This document shows positions 35,131 through 43,865 of a DNA stretch of 50,928 nucleotides, piece after piece. The stretch spans positions 66,753-117,680 of the forward strand of contig JAFGKT010000064.1 in NCBI GenBank assembly GCA_016928435.1, in the 5' to 3' direction. This DNA is from Sedimentisphaerales bacterium. GTDB lineage: Bacteria; Planctomycetota; Phycisphaerae; Sedimentisphaerales; SM23-30. The notes under the pieces were generated by a model. The model was given only the letters and a program-made list of their open reading frames with translations. It ran no database searches and had not been told where the DNA came from. Numbering within the stretch: the first letter of the stretch is position 1; each line of letters begins with the position of its first letter. The position numbers and the translations under genes were made by a program.

Positions 35131-38100
35131 TCGGCGATGTATGTTTGTATTGGGGATACGGTGGTGTCATTCACCTCGGTTGGGTTTTGGCTGGTGGTTG
35201 CGGATTGCGGGGTGTTTTGGGGAGCACCTGTGACTTCGAAATCAATGTCTGTGATGTTTTCTCCGGCGGCGAGATCAATTGTGACACTGGCATTTGACTG
35301 GTCTGAATAGTATCTGTCATCTATGCCTGCGCAAGTTACGGTTACTGAACGGGGTTCGACATATAAAATGTATTGTCCTGCGGCATCTGTTTCTACATAA
35401 TCGGTATTGCCATCGCTGGTGGAAACTTGGATTATGGCGCCGGCGACTGGGTTATGGGTTTCTTGATCGCGAACGGTGCCGGAGATGCTTTGGGGCAGTG
35501 TCATGTAGAGTTGCGGGTTGTCGGCGTTTGTGTCGAACAGGTTTATCATGACCCAGTCGTTCCAGATGCCTGGTGTGGTTTTTTCGACTGTTAGCACGTA
35601 ATCAAGTTCGTCAGGAACGAGATCTGTGAATGAATAGCTTCCGTCTTGGGCGGTTTCGGTGGTCATGATTGTGTCGAAGTACGTCCACATTTTGACGGTC
35701 GCGTTTGGTACACCTGTGCCTCCTGGCGCGGTTAGAACTCGGCCGGACACTGTGTCGTGAAAGGTTCTGGGCGCCGGCGGTGTATCGCAGATATTTCCAC
35801 ATCCTGTCACATAGGGCACTTCTACTTCTTCTTCATGGACAGTTACTATTTCGCCATCTATCCACTGATACCTTGTTGGGCTGTTCATTTCATGTGCGTA
35901 TATAACTTCTGTTCCATTAGGTACCTCGACCACAAAAGCTCCCATGGCCTCGAAGTCAGGATTGAAATTTATATTACTTCTGCGATAGTGGGCTACGGAT
36001 TGGGTGGATTGACCGTTCATATAAGCAGTGGAATTGGTGCAGATTGCCGCGGTGGGGAAGAAGCGGCCATCGATGTTTTGGATTTCGATAGAATCGATTC
36101 TTTCTTCATCGGTAAGAATTAATGCTTCCGGGCCTTTTGAGTATCCACCTGGATGTACCGGCTGTCGTCCGCGGCGCAATGTTTCTTGGTCATACATGCT
36201 CTGGGCGTTACGTCTTATGACGATGCGCCGTGGGAGATAGTTGCATTGGGGGTCTACCCAAAGAATCCATTGGCCATCGGCGTTGTTTGCTTCCAAGACG
36301 TATGTTGCATGGCCGTCGATTAGTTCCATTTGGTCGCGTAGATGCAATCCTCCCTGCCGCATTGCTGTAGGGATGAAATGCACTCGGCCAGGAGTATAGC
36401 CATCCAAGAATCGGCCTTGATAATCTTCGCTGTATATTATCGATGCCACGTGGTTGGGGTCTTCAATCTCAACCCAAAGATCCTGGGGTGAATCTTCGGC
36501 CCATTGTCTGTAGGAGAAACCCGTTTCGTTTTTCAAAATGCGCCGCCAGGTAACAGGGCCACCCCTTTGTTCTTCTCTGATCCCGTCGGGCGGTGGTGCG
36601 GCATAGGAAAATTCTTCGGTGCGGATGGTGTCTAATCGATCGGTGTCTCTGCGAACATGCACTTCGATATCACGCTGCTTGGGTGCAACGGGCCAATTAT
36701 AATCACCATCGAAAACCATGGTAGCTTGGGCATCAAAAGCGACTCTGCTGCGCATTTGGTAAACTGCTTGTTCGTAGGCTGCAAGGACTTGCTCGGCGGT
36801 GATGGCGGTGGTTGGTTGGGTAGTGGGAGTTGGTTCCATAATGCTTGTGTAGATGGCCAGTACTTCATCCGGTGATAAGGCCCGGTCATATATAGCCACT
36901 TCGTCTATTGAGCCCTGGAAGCTTTGGTCATTGTCTGCGCGGTAACTTCCGATGGTTATATTGTCCCAGTCCTGCAATCTCCCCACATAGGTTCCTCTAC
37001 CAACTGCCATTCCATCAAGATAGAGCTTGTAACCATTTTCAACGCCATTTTCTATTGTTACCACTGCGTGATACCACTTACCATCCGTCACCCCCGCAGC
37101 TCGATATTCTACGCTTGCCCACCCGGGCTCAGCATACGTTGCTAGGCTGCTATTAACCTCAATAGCAATTTTGGGACTATAATCAGCCTGACTCAAGGAT
37201 ATCAGGCATCCATCTGCTGAGGGTTCTGCTTTAAACCATGCTGATATCGAAACATCACCTGCCCCAAAATCAAAAACTTCTGAACAAGGAATCTCGATGC
37301 AATCGCCATCGCCGTCTAAGGAATAGGCTTGTCCGGAGACTCCATCGGTTAGAACTGCATCATGCACAATGCCGTGATTGTTGCCGATTCTGTCTTGAGC
37401 ATTGCCGTTGAAATCCCAGTAGGCGATTGGGCCTCTGTTTGTGTTTGTTGCTGTTGGTTGGGGAGCAGAGTTGATGTTTTGTTCGCTGATAAGGCTAGCT
37501 TGTACATTTGTTGTTGTGCCGGGATTTAGGGCGACGTTGTCGAATTGGACCCACTCATATTCGCGGGTTTGGAATTGGAACTCTTGGATGTTTTCGAGGG
37601 GTAGATTATTAAAAGCATACGTTTTCTGACGGGTGTTTCCTGCTGATCCTCCTGAGGAACTTGTTGTGTAATGTACAATGCCGTCATTGTCTATGGCGAT
37701 GAGTCTGCATGGGAATGCCAGCATGTTGTCTGAGACGGTAATATAAGTGGTGCCGTCTTGGACGTAAGGATTGGCGAAGTTGAATGTATTGGCGCCTTGA
37801 TCTGTTCCCATGCTTATATGGCTTTGGCCTTGGGAGCTTGCTTGTGTGGTCCATTGGCCGGCTGCTATGCCGAAGCGGACGGTGGTTGTTTCTAACGGAT
37901 TGTCTAGGCCTGCTGCTACGGCCCAGATGTCTTGGACTTGTTCGCCGTAGAAACCGGTAGGATGTCCTCCGCCGAAGGTGCCACTTACTCCTGCGATGCT
38001 CCAATGATAATCGATGGGGTCGGCGGGGAGGTTTGTGAGGCGTATGGCGAGTTCTCTCTTTTGGCTTTGGTATAAATGCGAGTACATTTCGTAGTAAGGG

Positions 38101-41054
38101 GCTTGTTGCAGTGATGTGCCGTCGGGTTGCCACCATTGATGGCCTTGGCTGGGGTTTTCGCAGACGCCGAGGAGTTCGACGTTGATGCCGTTGGATAGGG
38201 TTGCGGTGAATGGTTCGGCGATATGCGTGCGAATTGGCGAAACCGTAGCGTCACTGATCTCGGTTCCTGCTTCAAAAGGCGGCAGTAACACTTCTGGGTC
38301 AATGTCAATATCAAACTCTACATTGTCCGGCAAAGTCTCAAAAACGTCCACCCGAAATAGTTCCGCTTCACCATAGTTATTCCGATATTGGCGGTCAGTG
38401 TGCTTCAACGGATACCAATCACCATTGGCTAACTGCACGTAATTTTCATTGAAAATTTCCTGAACGATTCTGCCCTGCATGAACCTACGCATTGAAACGA
38501 TAGCTAAATCCTTGGCTGGGTCCACCACAATATCAAGGTACAGATCCGAACCGACATAAAATTTCATTAAAACAGTGCCATCAGTCCCGGCATACTGTTC
38601 TAGTGTGAGGTTTTCGTTGCCTGTTAGAAAATCTAGAAACTGCCGCAGCGGATCGAAACCGTTATATGCAATCCTCGCAAACTCTGGGTAGTAAACGTGG
38701 CTTTGATTCGATATCCAAGCCAAATGCTGCACCTGGCCATCAGGGTTTGTGAGCGCTTGCCGCGAAATATGATTGCCGTTCTCGGCGTTCCAGCTCCAGC
38801 TATGCGTGAATTCTCCAATTGCTTGGTGCCCTTGGATTCTGACCTGTTCGGCTTGTTCATCTGACAATCTAATAAAGTCTCGGCGGATTTCTTCGCCATC
38901 AAACCACAACTCCTCCAGATTATAATTTTTTCCATCCGCAGTCGGATGCTGCAAGTGTCTATAGAACCTGTGCAGCATCACTGTGTGCCCTGACTCATAT
39001 TCCCTATTTGCCGTTCTCAAATCTTCCAAGGCAATTTCAATTGTGCTTTGCTCAGAGTATGTCGTCTGTGCAGCCTGTGTTATTGGGCTCTGCTCGTACC
39101 ATTCAGCGCCGGCTGCGGCGTCCTCAACCTCTGTCTCATTCTGCACATCTGTCGCACAATCAGACCTTAGTGCGACGTTGTCGAATTGGACCCATTCAAA
39201 TGGGCGGGTTTGAAATTGGAACTCGCGGATGTTTTCGATGGGCAAATCGCGGAATCCGAATGTTGTCTGACGAACACCATCTATCGCTCCCTCTGAGAGA
39301 TAGTTTGCATAGTGGATTACGCCATTATTGTCCACGGCGATAGTTCTCCGCGCGAATGCGAGCATAGTATGTGACACTGTCACGCAAGTCAGGTCGTCTT
39401 GGACACGGGCACCGCTACACAGGAACTCATATTCGCCATGTGCATATTGTCCGGCGCCTTGGCCGTCAAAACTTACTTGCGTTGTCCATTGAGCTGCTGC
39501 TACGCCAAAGTGGATGATGGTTGTTTCCAAGGCAGGATCAAATTGAGCAGCTCTCGCCCAAATATCTCCGACTTGTTCGCCATGAAAATCTGGGAAGATT
39601 CCCACATCTGAGGGAATGCCTGCTTCTCCAAAGCTCCAGCGATAGTCAATCGGCTCAGTGGGAAGATTTGTTAGTCGAATCGCAAATTCCCGTTCTTGTC
39701 CTAAAAACGTCCGCCTGAAGGAGTGGTTGTCATATGGAGCTTGTTGCAGTAAGGTGCCATTTGGCCGCCACCATTGTTGCCCTTGGCTGGGGTTTTCGCA
39801 GACGCCGAGGAGTTCGACTGTTACGCCGTTGGGTAGTTCGACTTTGAATTCGGGATTGTTGGGATCGTCTTGTTGGGGTTCTTCTTGCTGTTCGATGACT
39901 TCGTCAGCTATGGCATCTTTCTGGGTGTTTAGCATGGGCAGGAGGATGGCGGCGGCGATTGCTATTGCTAGTAGTCCGGCGATCCAGAATCGGGAACGTT
40001 GAGGGGTTGGTTTTAGGCCTAGTATGTGGCGGACGCGGTGGAGGGTTGGTTTTTGGTCTTGTCCTAGGCCTACGGATAGTGCGGGTTGTCGGGCGGCCAG
40101 GATTATTTGGCCGGCGCGTTCTAGGGTGGATGCGTAGGTTAGTCTTTGGCCGGTGGCGCGGATTGCGAGTTCATCGCAGCAGAGTTCGCGTTCGGTACGC
40201 ATGTGGTTGGAGAGCCACCATACAGCGGGGTGATAAAAGAGGAGGGTTTCAGCGATGCGTTGGATTAGATTGACCCAAATGTCGAAACGGCGAATATGGG
40301 CTAGTTCGTGGGCGATGACGGCTTGGAGCATTTCGGTGGGCATTTGGGTGATCATCGCGACGGGCAGTAAAACCATAGGACGGAAATAACCTACGGCTAC
40401 GGCTTGGGTTGCTCTTGCTGAGATGGCGACGCGGGCAGTTGGACGCAATCCGAGTTGTTGGGCTAAGCGCTGGATGGTGCTGTTTAATTCTCGGGGTAAT
40501 GGGATTAGGCATTGGCGCCAACGATGGACGCCTATGAAACCCATTAGCAGGTGAGCGCTTAAAACGAGGACGCCTGCCAACCAAGCCGCGATGCACCAAG
40601 GCAGGGCTGCGTGCAAGTATGCCAGGGCTTGCTCTTTGGTTGATAGTTCGGGTTCTGCTGGTAGTGTTAGTGGTACTATTGGCAGTTCGGCGATGGTGTT
40701 GTCTGGTTGGTAATTTATTTCCGCGGGCCAATCGGATGGCTGTGATGTCCAATTCGCTGTTTCGTCGGTGAGAGGTTCGAGTTCGATGATGTCGGCTGGG
40801 GCTTGGGTTATGAGTTCGGGTTGAGTGACTGCTGGAGACTGGGAGGTATCGAGGATGCAGAAGGTTGCCAGGGGCAAGGTGAGCATGAGGGCAAAGGCTG
40901 CGAGGGAAGCGGCGTACTGTTGGTTGCCTCGTTTTAGTTTTAGCAGACGAACGGTTAAGATAAATAGTATTGCTACGGTTAGGCCTTGCCAGAAGAAGTG
41001 GAGTAAAGTTAGACCCATACGCTGCCAAATAGGTGTGGATAATAGTTCTATCAT
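35079..41054 (-). CDS. Giant M56 (BlaR1/MecR1-type) metallopeptidase with LamG and carboxypeptidase-regulatory domains
   Basis: 1991 residues against about 600 for BlaR1. Residues 1-375 are the four-span M56 core with zinc motif HELAH (VIAHELAHIRRFDIW, about 248) and RTERELCCDELAIRATG. The extracytoplasmic part holds: duplicated module 1 (about 405-640) and 2 (about 950-1190), each with VELLGVCENPSQG, AIRLTNLP and EFQFQTR-x-x-EWVQFDNVAL; a LolA-like segment between them (about 660-930); a LamG-type jelly roll (about 1208-1398, AYWDFNGNAQDRIGNNHGIV); another LolA-like segment; and two carboxypeptidase-regulatory beta domains (about 1758-1955). A third module starts (TVSPIQTYIAE) but breaks off in repeat DNA. 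By family logic, binding outside activates the protease to clear BlaI. Confidence 0.88.
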   Translation of the reverse strand: MIELLSTPIWQRMGLTLLHFFWQGLTVAILFILTVRLLKLKRGNQQYAASLAAFALMLTLPLATFCILDTSQSPAVTQPELITQAPADIIELEPLTDETANWTSQPSDWPAEINYQPDNTIAELPIVPLTLPAEPELSTKEQALAYLHAALPWCIAAWLAGVLVLSAHLLMGFIGVHRWRQCLIPLPRELNSTIQRLAQQLGLRPTARVAISARATQAVAVGYFRPMVLLPVAMITQMPTEMLQAVIAHELAHIRRFDIWVNLIQRIAETLLFYHPAVWWLSNHMRTERELCCDELAIRATGQRLTYASTLERAGQIILAARQPALSVGLGQDQKPTLHRVRHILGLKPTPQRSRFWIAGLLAIAIAAAILLPMLNTQKDAIADEVIEQQEEPQQDDPNNPEFKVELPNGVTVELLGVCENPSQGQQWWRPNGTLLQQAPYDNHSFRRTFLGQEREFAIRLTNLPTEPIDYRWSFGEAGIPSDVGIFPDFHGEQVGDIWARAAQFDPALETTIIHFGVAAAQWTTQVSFDGQGAGQYAHGEYEFLCSGARVQDDLTCVTVSHTMLAFARRTIAVDNNGVIHYANYLSEGAIDGVRQTTFGFRDLPIENIREFQFQTRPFEWVQFDNVALRSDCATDVQNETEVEDAAAGAEWYEQSPITQAAQTTYSEQSTIEIALEDLRTANREYESGHTVMLHRFYRHLQHPTADGKNYNLEELWFDGEEIRRDFIRLSDEQAEQVRIQGHQAIGEFTHSWSWNAENGNHISRQALTNPDGQVQHLAWISNQSHVYYPEFARIAYNGFDPLRQFLDFLTGNENLTLEQYAGTDGTVLMKFYVGSDLYLDIVVDPAKDLAIVSMRRFMQGRIVQEIFNENYVQLANGDWYPLKHTDRQYRNNYGEAELFRVDVFETLPDNVEFDIDIDPEVLLPPFEAGTEISDATVSPIRTHIAEPFTATLSNGINVELLGVCENPSQGHQWWQPDGTSLQQAPYYEMYSHLYQSQKRELAIRLTNLPADPIDYHWSIAGVSGTFGGGHPTGFYGEQVQDIWAVAAGLDNPLETTTVRFGIAAGQWTTQASSQGQSHISMGTDQGANTFNFANPYVQDGTTYITVSDNMLAFPCRLIAIDNDGIVHYTTSSSGGSAGNTRQKTYAFNNLPLENIQEFQFQTREYEWVQFDNVALNPGTTTNVQASLISEQNINSAPQPTATNTNRGPIAYWDFNGNAQDRIGNNHGIVHDAVLTDGVSGQAYSLDGDGDCIEIPCSEVFDFGAGDVSISAWFKAEPSADGCLISLSQADYSPKIAIEVNSSLATYAEPGWASVEYRAAGVTDGKWYHAVVTIENGVENGYKLYLDGMAVGRGTYVGRLQDWDNITIGSYRADNDQSFQGSIDEVAIYDRALSPDEVLAIYTSIMEPTPTTQPTTAITAEQVLAAYEQAVYQMRSRVAFDAQATMVFDGDYNWPVAPKQRDIEVHVRRDTDRLDTIRTEEFSYAAPPPDGIREEQRGGPVTWRRILKNETGFSYRQWAEDSPQDLWVEIEDPNHVASIIYSEDYQGRFLDGYTPGRVHFIPTAMRQGGLHLRDQMELIDGHATYVLEANNADGQWILWVDPQCNYLPRRIVIRRNAQSMYDQETLRRGRQPVHPGGYSKGPEALILTDEERIDSIEIQNIDGRFFPTAAICTNSTAYMNGQSTQSVAHYRRSNINFNPDFEAMGAFVVEVPNGTEVIYAHEMNSPTRYQWIDGEIVTVHEEEVEVPYVTGCGNICDTPPAPRTFHDTVSGRVLTAPGGTGVPNATVKMWTYFDTIMTTETAQDGSYSFTDLVPDELDYVLTVEKTTPGIWNDWVMINLFDTNADNPQLYMTLPQSISGTVRDQETHNPVAGAIIQVSTSDGNTDYVETDAAGQYILYVEPRSVTVTCAGIDDRYYSDQSNASVTIDLAAGENITDIDFEVTGAPQNTPQSATTSQNPTEVNDTTVSPIQTYIAEAETPHPASRAGRARHP

Positions 41055-41452
41055 TATTTTCCCCCTTCTTCGTTGGCGGCGAATTCGGCGATGGTCTGGC
41101 GAATTTCTTCCAGTTCATCGCTGTTGGCATGAGTTTGTTCGAGCAGATGGAGTACGAGGGCACTAGCTGAGCCATCGAAGGCGCGGTTGAGCAGGTCGCT
41201 CAATAGGCGTGATTGGGTTTTGGCTTGTGAGACTTGGGCTGAGTATATGAATGCCCGGCCTTGAGGTTTTTGGGTTAGGAGGCCTTTCTCGGCCATGACG
41301 TTCATTAGGCTCATGACGGATGTGTAGGCTCGGGGGCGATCCTGGTTGAGAGCGGTCATTACTTGGCGAACGGTGGAAGGGCCTTGCTGCCAAATGACTT
41401 GCAGGACTTCGAGTTCCGCGGGAGTGGGGTTTTCGTGTTTGGGTCTAGCCAT
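41054..41452 (-). CDS. BlaI/MecI/CopY-family repressor
   Basis: 132 residues. The winged helix-turn-helix (PTPAELEVLQVIWQQGPSTV, ALNQDRPRAYTSVMSLMNVM) is followed by a helical dimer domain, the standard BlaI layout. The stop overlaps the ATG of the M56 gene by one base (TAATG), so repressor and sensor-protease are made together, as in bla/mec. The ATG at 41452 has CGGAGG upstream. No beta-lactamase or PBP gene lies next to the pair, so the controlled genes may be this operon or distant ones. Confidence 0.92.
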   Translation of the reverse strand: MARPKHENPTPAELEVLQVIWQQGPSTVRQVMTALNQDRPRAYTSVMSLMNVMAEKGLLTQKPQGRAFIYSAQVSQAKTQSRLLSDLLNRAFDGSASALVLHLLEQTHANSDELEEIRQTIAEFAANEEGGK

Positions 41453-41536
41453 GATCGCCTCCGTTATTTTTTGTAAAGGTATTTGTCCCAATGGTTTAAG
41501 TTGAATTGTCGGGGCGGCAAATGATCAACTGCTTAA

Positions 41537-41565
41537 AACATACTACGTAAACAGTAGGTTGTCAA
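41537..41565 (-). promoter_or_regulatory. Promoter and likely operator of blaI-M56
   Basis: On the minus strand TTGACA (41560-41565), 17 bases, TATGTT (41537-41542). The spacer holds CTAC-TGTTTAC-GTAG, similar to the TACTAC/GTAGTA half-sites bound by BlaI/MecI, so autorepression is likely. Confidence 0.65.
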
Positions 41566-41602
41566 CTGTAAAAACCGTAGAAAAAGTTTTTTTGAAAGGG
41601 AT

Positions 41603-41631
41603 TTGACAGAGGGAGGTCCGCGGGATATATT
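41603..41631 (+). promoter_or_regulatory. Promoter of the second GntR-ABC cassette
   Basis: TTGACA at 41603-41608 and TATATT at 41626-41631, 17-base spacer; divergent from the blaI promoter. Confidence 0.7.
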
Positions 41632-41652
41632 GTACTAGTTGATGTAGTACAA
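41630..41652 (+). promoter_or_regulatory. Likely operator of the second GntR repressor
   Basis: Perfect 8-bp inverted repeat TTGTACTA-GTTGATG-TAGTACAA overlapping the last bases of the -10 box and the transcription start. Layout matches the site at 33981 but the half-site sequence differs, so the two GntR proteins should have separate specificity. Confidence 0.65.
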
Positions 41653-41668
41653 GTGGGATAAGGTAAAA

Positions 41669-42052
41669 ATGTTTATACAGATAGATAATTCGTCGGATCG
41701 AGCGGTTTACCAGCAGATAATTGACCAGGTAAAGCGGTTGGTTGCTTTGGGGCAGTTGAAAGTCGGGGAGCGACTGGCTACGGTTCGGGAGCTGGCGGGG
41801 GATTTGCTGATCAATCCGAATACGATAGGGAAAGCTTATCGTCAGTTGGAGCAGGACGGGATAATAGTTACTCGGCCTGGTTCGGGGGCGTTTGTGGCGG
41901 AGCTGAGTAGTAATTTGAGCGATTCGGTGCGGGAGCGGATATTGATGGAGCAGATGGAGTTGATGGTGGTGGACGCGGTGCATATGCAAGTGGATGGGAA
42001 GACGCTTAGGAAATGGTTCGATAGAACGCTGAAAAAATTCAAGATTGAGTGA
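41669..42052 (+). CDS. GntR-family repressor (YtrA type)
   Basis: 127 residues. It has a winged helix-turn-helix (VGERLATVRELAGDLLINPN, TIGKAYRQLEQDGIIV) and a short helical tail, the YtrA subgroup that controls an adjoining ABC transporter. It is a paralogue of 34017-34415 (shared start F-I-x-I, YxQIIDQ). The ABC ATPase gene follows after 9 bases. The start ATG at 41669 has AAGG upstream. It should repress its own operon through the inverted repeat at 41630-41652 until a cell-envelope signal arrives; the signal is unknown. Confidence 0.9.
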   Translation: MFIQIDNSSDRAVYQQIIDQVKRLVALGQLKVGERLATVRELAGDLLINPNTIGKAYRQLEQDGIIVTRPGSGAFVAELSSNLSDSVRERILMEQMELMVVDAVHMQVDGKTLRKWFDRTLKKFKIE

Positions 42053-42061
42053 GGCGCGACT

Positions 42062-42940
42062 ATGAGCGAAACTGTTGTAAAGATTGATGGTCTGGTGAAG
42101 TACTACGGGGGGCGGCGGGTGCTTAACGGGATTGATTTGGAGGTTAAAGAGGGGTGCATATATGGTTTGCTGGGTCGTAACGGGGTGGGCAAGACTACGA
42201 TTATTCGGATACTGATGGGGCTGGACTTTGCGACACGTGGCAGCACGTCTTTGTTTGGAGTTGATAGCGGGACTTTGTCGCCTGGGGAGCGGGGGCGGAT
42301 TGGTTATGTGGCGGAGGGCCACCATTTGATTGGGGGTTATAAGGTGTCGGCTTTGGCGGCGCTGTGCAAGGGGCTGGCGTTGCGGTGGAATGAGGAGATG
42401 TTTGGTAAGGTGATGGCGATGTTTAATTTGCCGATGAACCGGAAGGTTAAGGAGCTTTCGACGGGGATGCGGGCTCAGTTGAATTTGGCGTTGGCGATGG
42501 CGGTTGATCCGGAGTTGTTGATTTTGGATGATCCGACGTTGGGGTTGGATACGATTGCGCGGCGGCAGTTTTTGGAGTTGGCGATCGATTTGATTCAGCG
42601 GGACGGGAAAACGATATTGTTTAGTTCGCATATTTTGAGTGATGTGGAACGGATAGCGGACCGGGTGGGGGTATTGGTGCAAGGGAAGCTGGTGGTGGAT
42701 TGTGGGTTGGATGAATTGAAGACGCGGGTGAAGAAGTTGCAGGTGGTGTTCGCGGATGATTCGCTGGTGGATTTGCATATGACGGATGTTATTCGGGCGA
42801 AGCGGAGCGGGCGGGAGTTGGTTTTGACGGTGGCGAATTGGTGTGAGCAGAAGCAGGCGTTGTTGGATACGTATCGGCCTGAAGTTTGCCGGGAGGTGCC
42901 GATGACGTTGGAGGATATTTTTGTGGAGATTACGGGTTAG
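42062..42940 (+). CDS. ABC transporter ATP-binding protein
   Basis: 292 residues. Walker A LLGRNGVGKTTIIRILMGL, signature LSTGMRAQLNLALAMA (variant of LSGGQ), Walker B LLILDDPTLGLD and H-loop ILFSSHILSDVERI are all present. A C-terminal regulatory part follows (KLQVVFADDSLVD). This is the intact counterpart of the truncated gene at 34499. The group (YtrB/CcmA-like) typically exports or removes something from the envelope, often in antibiotic or peptide stress. A hairpin repeat separates it from the permease gene 120 bp downstream. Confidence 0.93.
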   Translation: MSETVVKIDGLVKYYGGRRVLNGIDLEVKEGCIYGLLGRNGVGKTTIIRILMGLDFATRGSTSLFGVDSGTLSPGERGRIGYVAEGHHLIGGYKVSALAALCKGLALRWNEEMFGKVMAMFNLPMNRKVKELSTGMRAQLNLALAMAVDPELLILDDPTLGLDTIARRQFLELAIDLIQRDGKTILFSSHILSDVERIADRVGVLVQGKLVVDCGLDELKTRVKKLQVVFADDSLVDLHMTDVIRAKRSGRELVLTVANWCEQKQALLDTYRPEVCREVPMTLEDIFVEITG

Positions 42941-42994
42941 TTTGGTCAGGGAGCAGAATAAAGGGTACAGGCAAGAGGAATGGTGGACGGACGT

Positions 42995-43026
42995 TAAAAC
43001 CCCCCGACAGGTCGAGGGGCTAATCT
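42995..43026 (+). repeat. Hairpin repeat TAAAACCCCC-GGGGCTAATC, copy 1
   Basis: CCCC-CGA-CAGG-TCG-GGGG type stem with TAAAA on the left and CTAATCT on the right. Second copy at 50307-50340. Here it sits between ATPase and permease genes and could trim or attenuate the operon transcript. Confidence 0.7.
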
Positions 43027-43060
43027 GAGATGGACGAATTTATTCTATGAGGAATTAGAC

Positions 43061-43774
43061 GTGAGTAATACAGTTGGGAATAATTTGATGCGGGAAGGGC
43101 GGGGGATGTTGACGTTGATTAGGCGTGAGGTGCGCGAGGTTCGGGTTTATTTAGGGGGGGTTGTGGTTTTGTCGTTGCTAGTTTTGTTCTTTATGATGTT
43201 GGCCTTTACGGAAAATGTGGGGCGAGTGGATCCAACTATCAGGTATATATCGTCGCCGGTAACAGCGGTGCGTGGGGATAAAGCTTTTTTGTTTTTTGAG
43301 TTATTCTTGCCTTTGGTGTCAGCGGGAATAGGGGCGGCGCAGATGCGAGGTGATCGCAATAAACAGATATCGACTTTTTTGTGTACGCTGGCAACTTCGC
43401 GGGGGCGGATATTGATTGCGCGGGTTATGGTGGGGGCGTTGGTGCACTTGTTGGTTTTGGTGCCGGTCCTTTTGATGTATGTAATATTTGTGTGTTGGAA
43501 GCATCCGAGTATTGAGCTTTCGGATTGTGTGGGGGTGCTGGGAGTGTTTGCGGTGGTAGTGGTAATGAATTTCGCGGCGTATTCGGTGGGATTGATGATG
43601 GGTTGGAGCAAGAGCAGGTGGTTTCCGATATTGGGTACTTTGGTATTGGCTATCGTGTTTGTATGGGTGTTAGTGGTGAAGGGTTTTGGGGTTGAGACGG
43701 TATTGATTTCGCTGGTGGTAGCTTGTGCGGCGCTGGTGCGGACGTGGGGTAAGTATAGTACGGATGCGCTGTAA
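43061..43774 (+). CDS. ABC transporter permease subunit (ABC-2 type)
   Basis: 237 residues with about six spans (YLGGVVVLSLLVLFFMMLAF; LVHLLVLVPVLLMYVIFVCW; LGVFAVVVVMNFAAYSVGLM; LVLAIVFVWVLVVKGFG; VLISLVVACAALV). The cytoplasmic loop GDRNKQISTFLCTLATSRGR, followed by ILIARVM, is typical of ABC-2 permeases, where it contacts the ATPase. The start is GTG at 43061 with TGAGG upstream. It pairs with the ATPase at 42062. Substrate unknown. Confidence 0.82.
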   Translation: MSNTVGNNLMREGRGMLTLIRREVREVRVYLGGVVVLSLLVLFFMMLAFTENVGRVDPTIRYISSPVTAVRGDKAFLFFELFLPLVSAGIGAAQMRGDRNKQISTFLCTLATSRGRILIARVMVGALVHLLVLVPVLLMYVIFVCWKHPSIELSDCVGVLGVFAVVVVMNFAAYSVGLMMGWSKSRWFPILGTLVLAIVFVWVLVVKGFGVETVLISLVVACAALVRTWGKYSTDAL

Positions 43775-43808
43775 GTGAAAGCGGAGCAGGTTGCCAAGAA
43801 GATAAACA

Positions 43809-43833
43809 GCATGGGCTGATGAGCCCATCCTAC
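43809..43833 (-). repeat. REP-like hairpin, copy e (reversed)
   Basis: GCATGGGCTGATGAGCCCAT then CCTAC, between the permease gene and the next membrane-protein gene. Confidence 0.75.
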
Positions 43834-43865
43834 GTTATTGAAAACGCAGAATACGGGTGATGATT

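Noticed and set aside
11692-41042. Two perfect DnaA-box sequences TGTGGATAA (11692-11700 and 41034-41042)
   Set aside because: Each is single and inside a gene, far from the skew switch; two hits in 51 kb are not a cluster.
41543-42778. 411-codon minus-strand frame rich in histidine, arginine and glutamine
   Set aside because: It covers the GntR and ABC ATPase genes antisense; composition is typical of a shadow frame.
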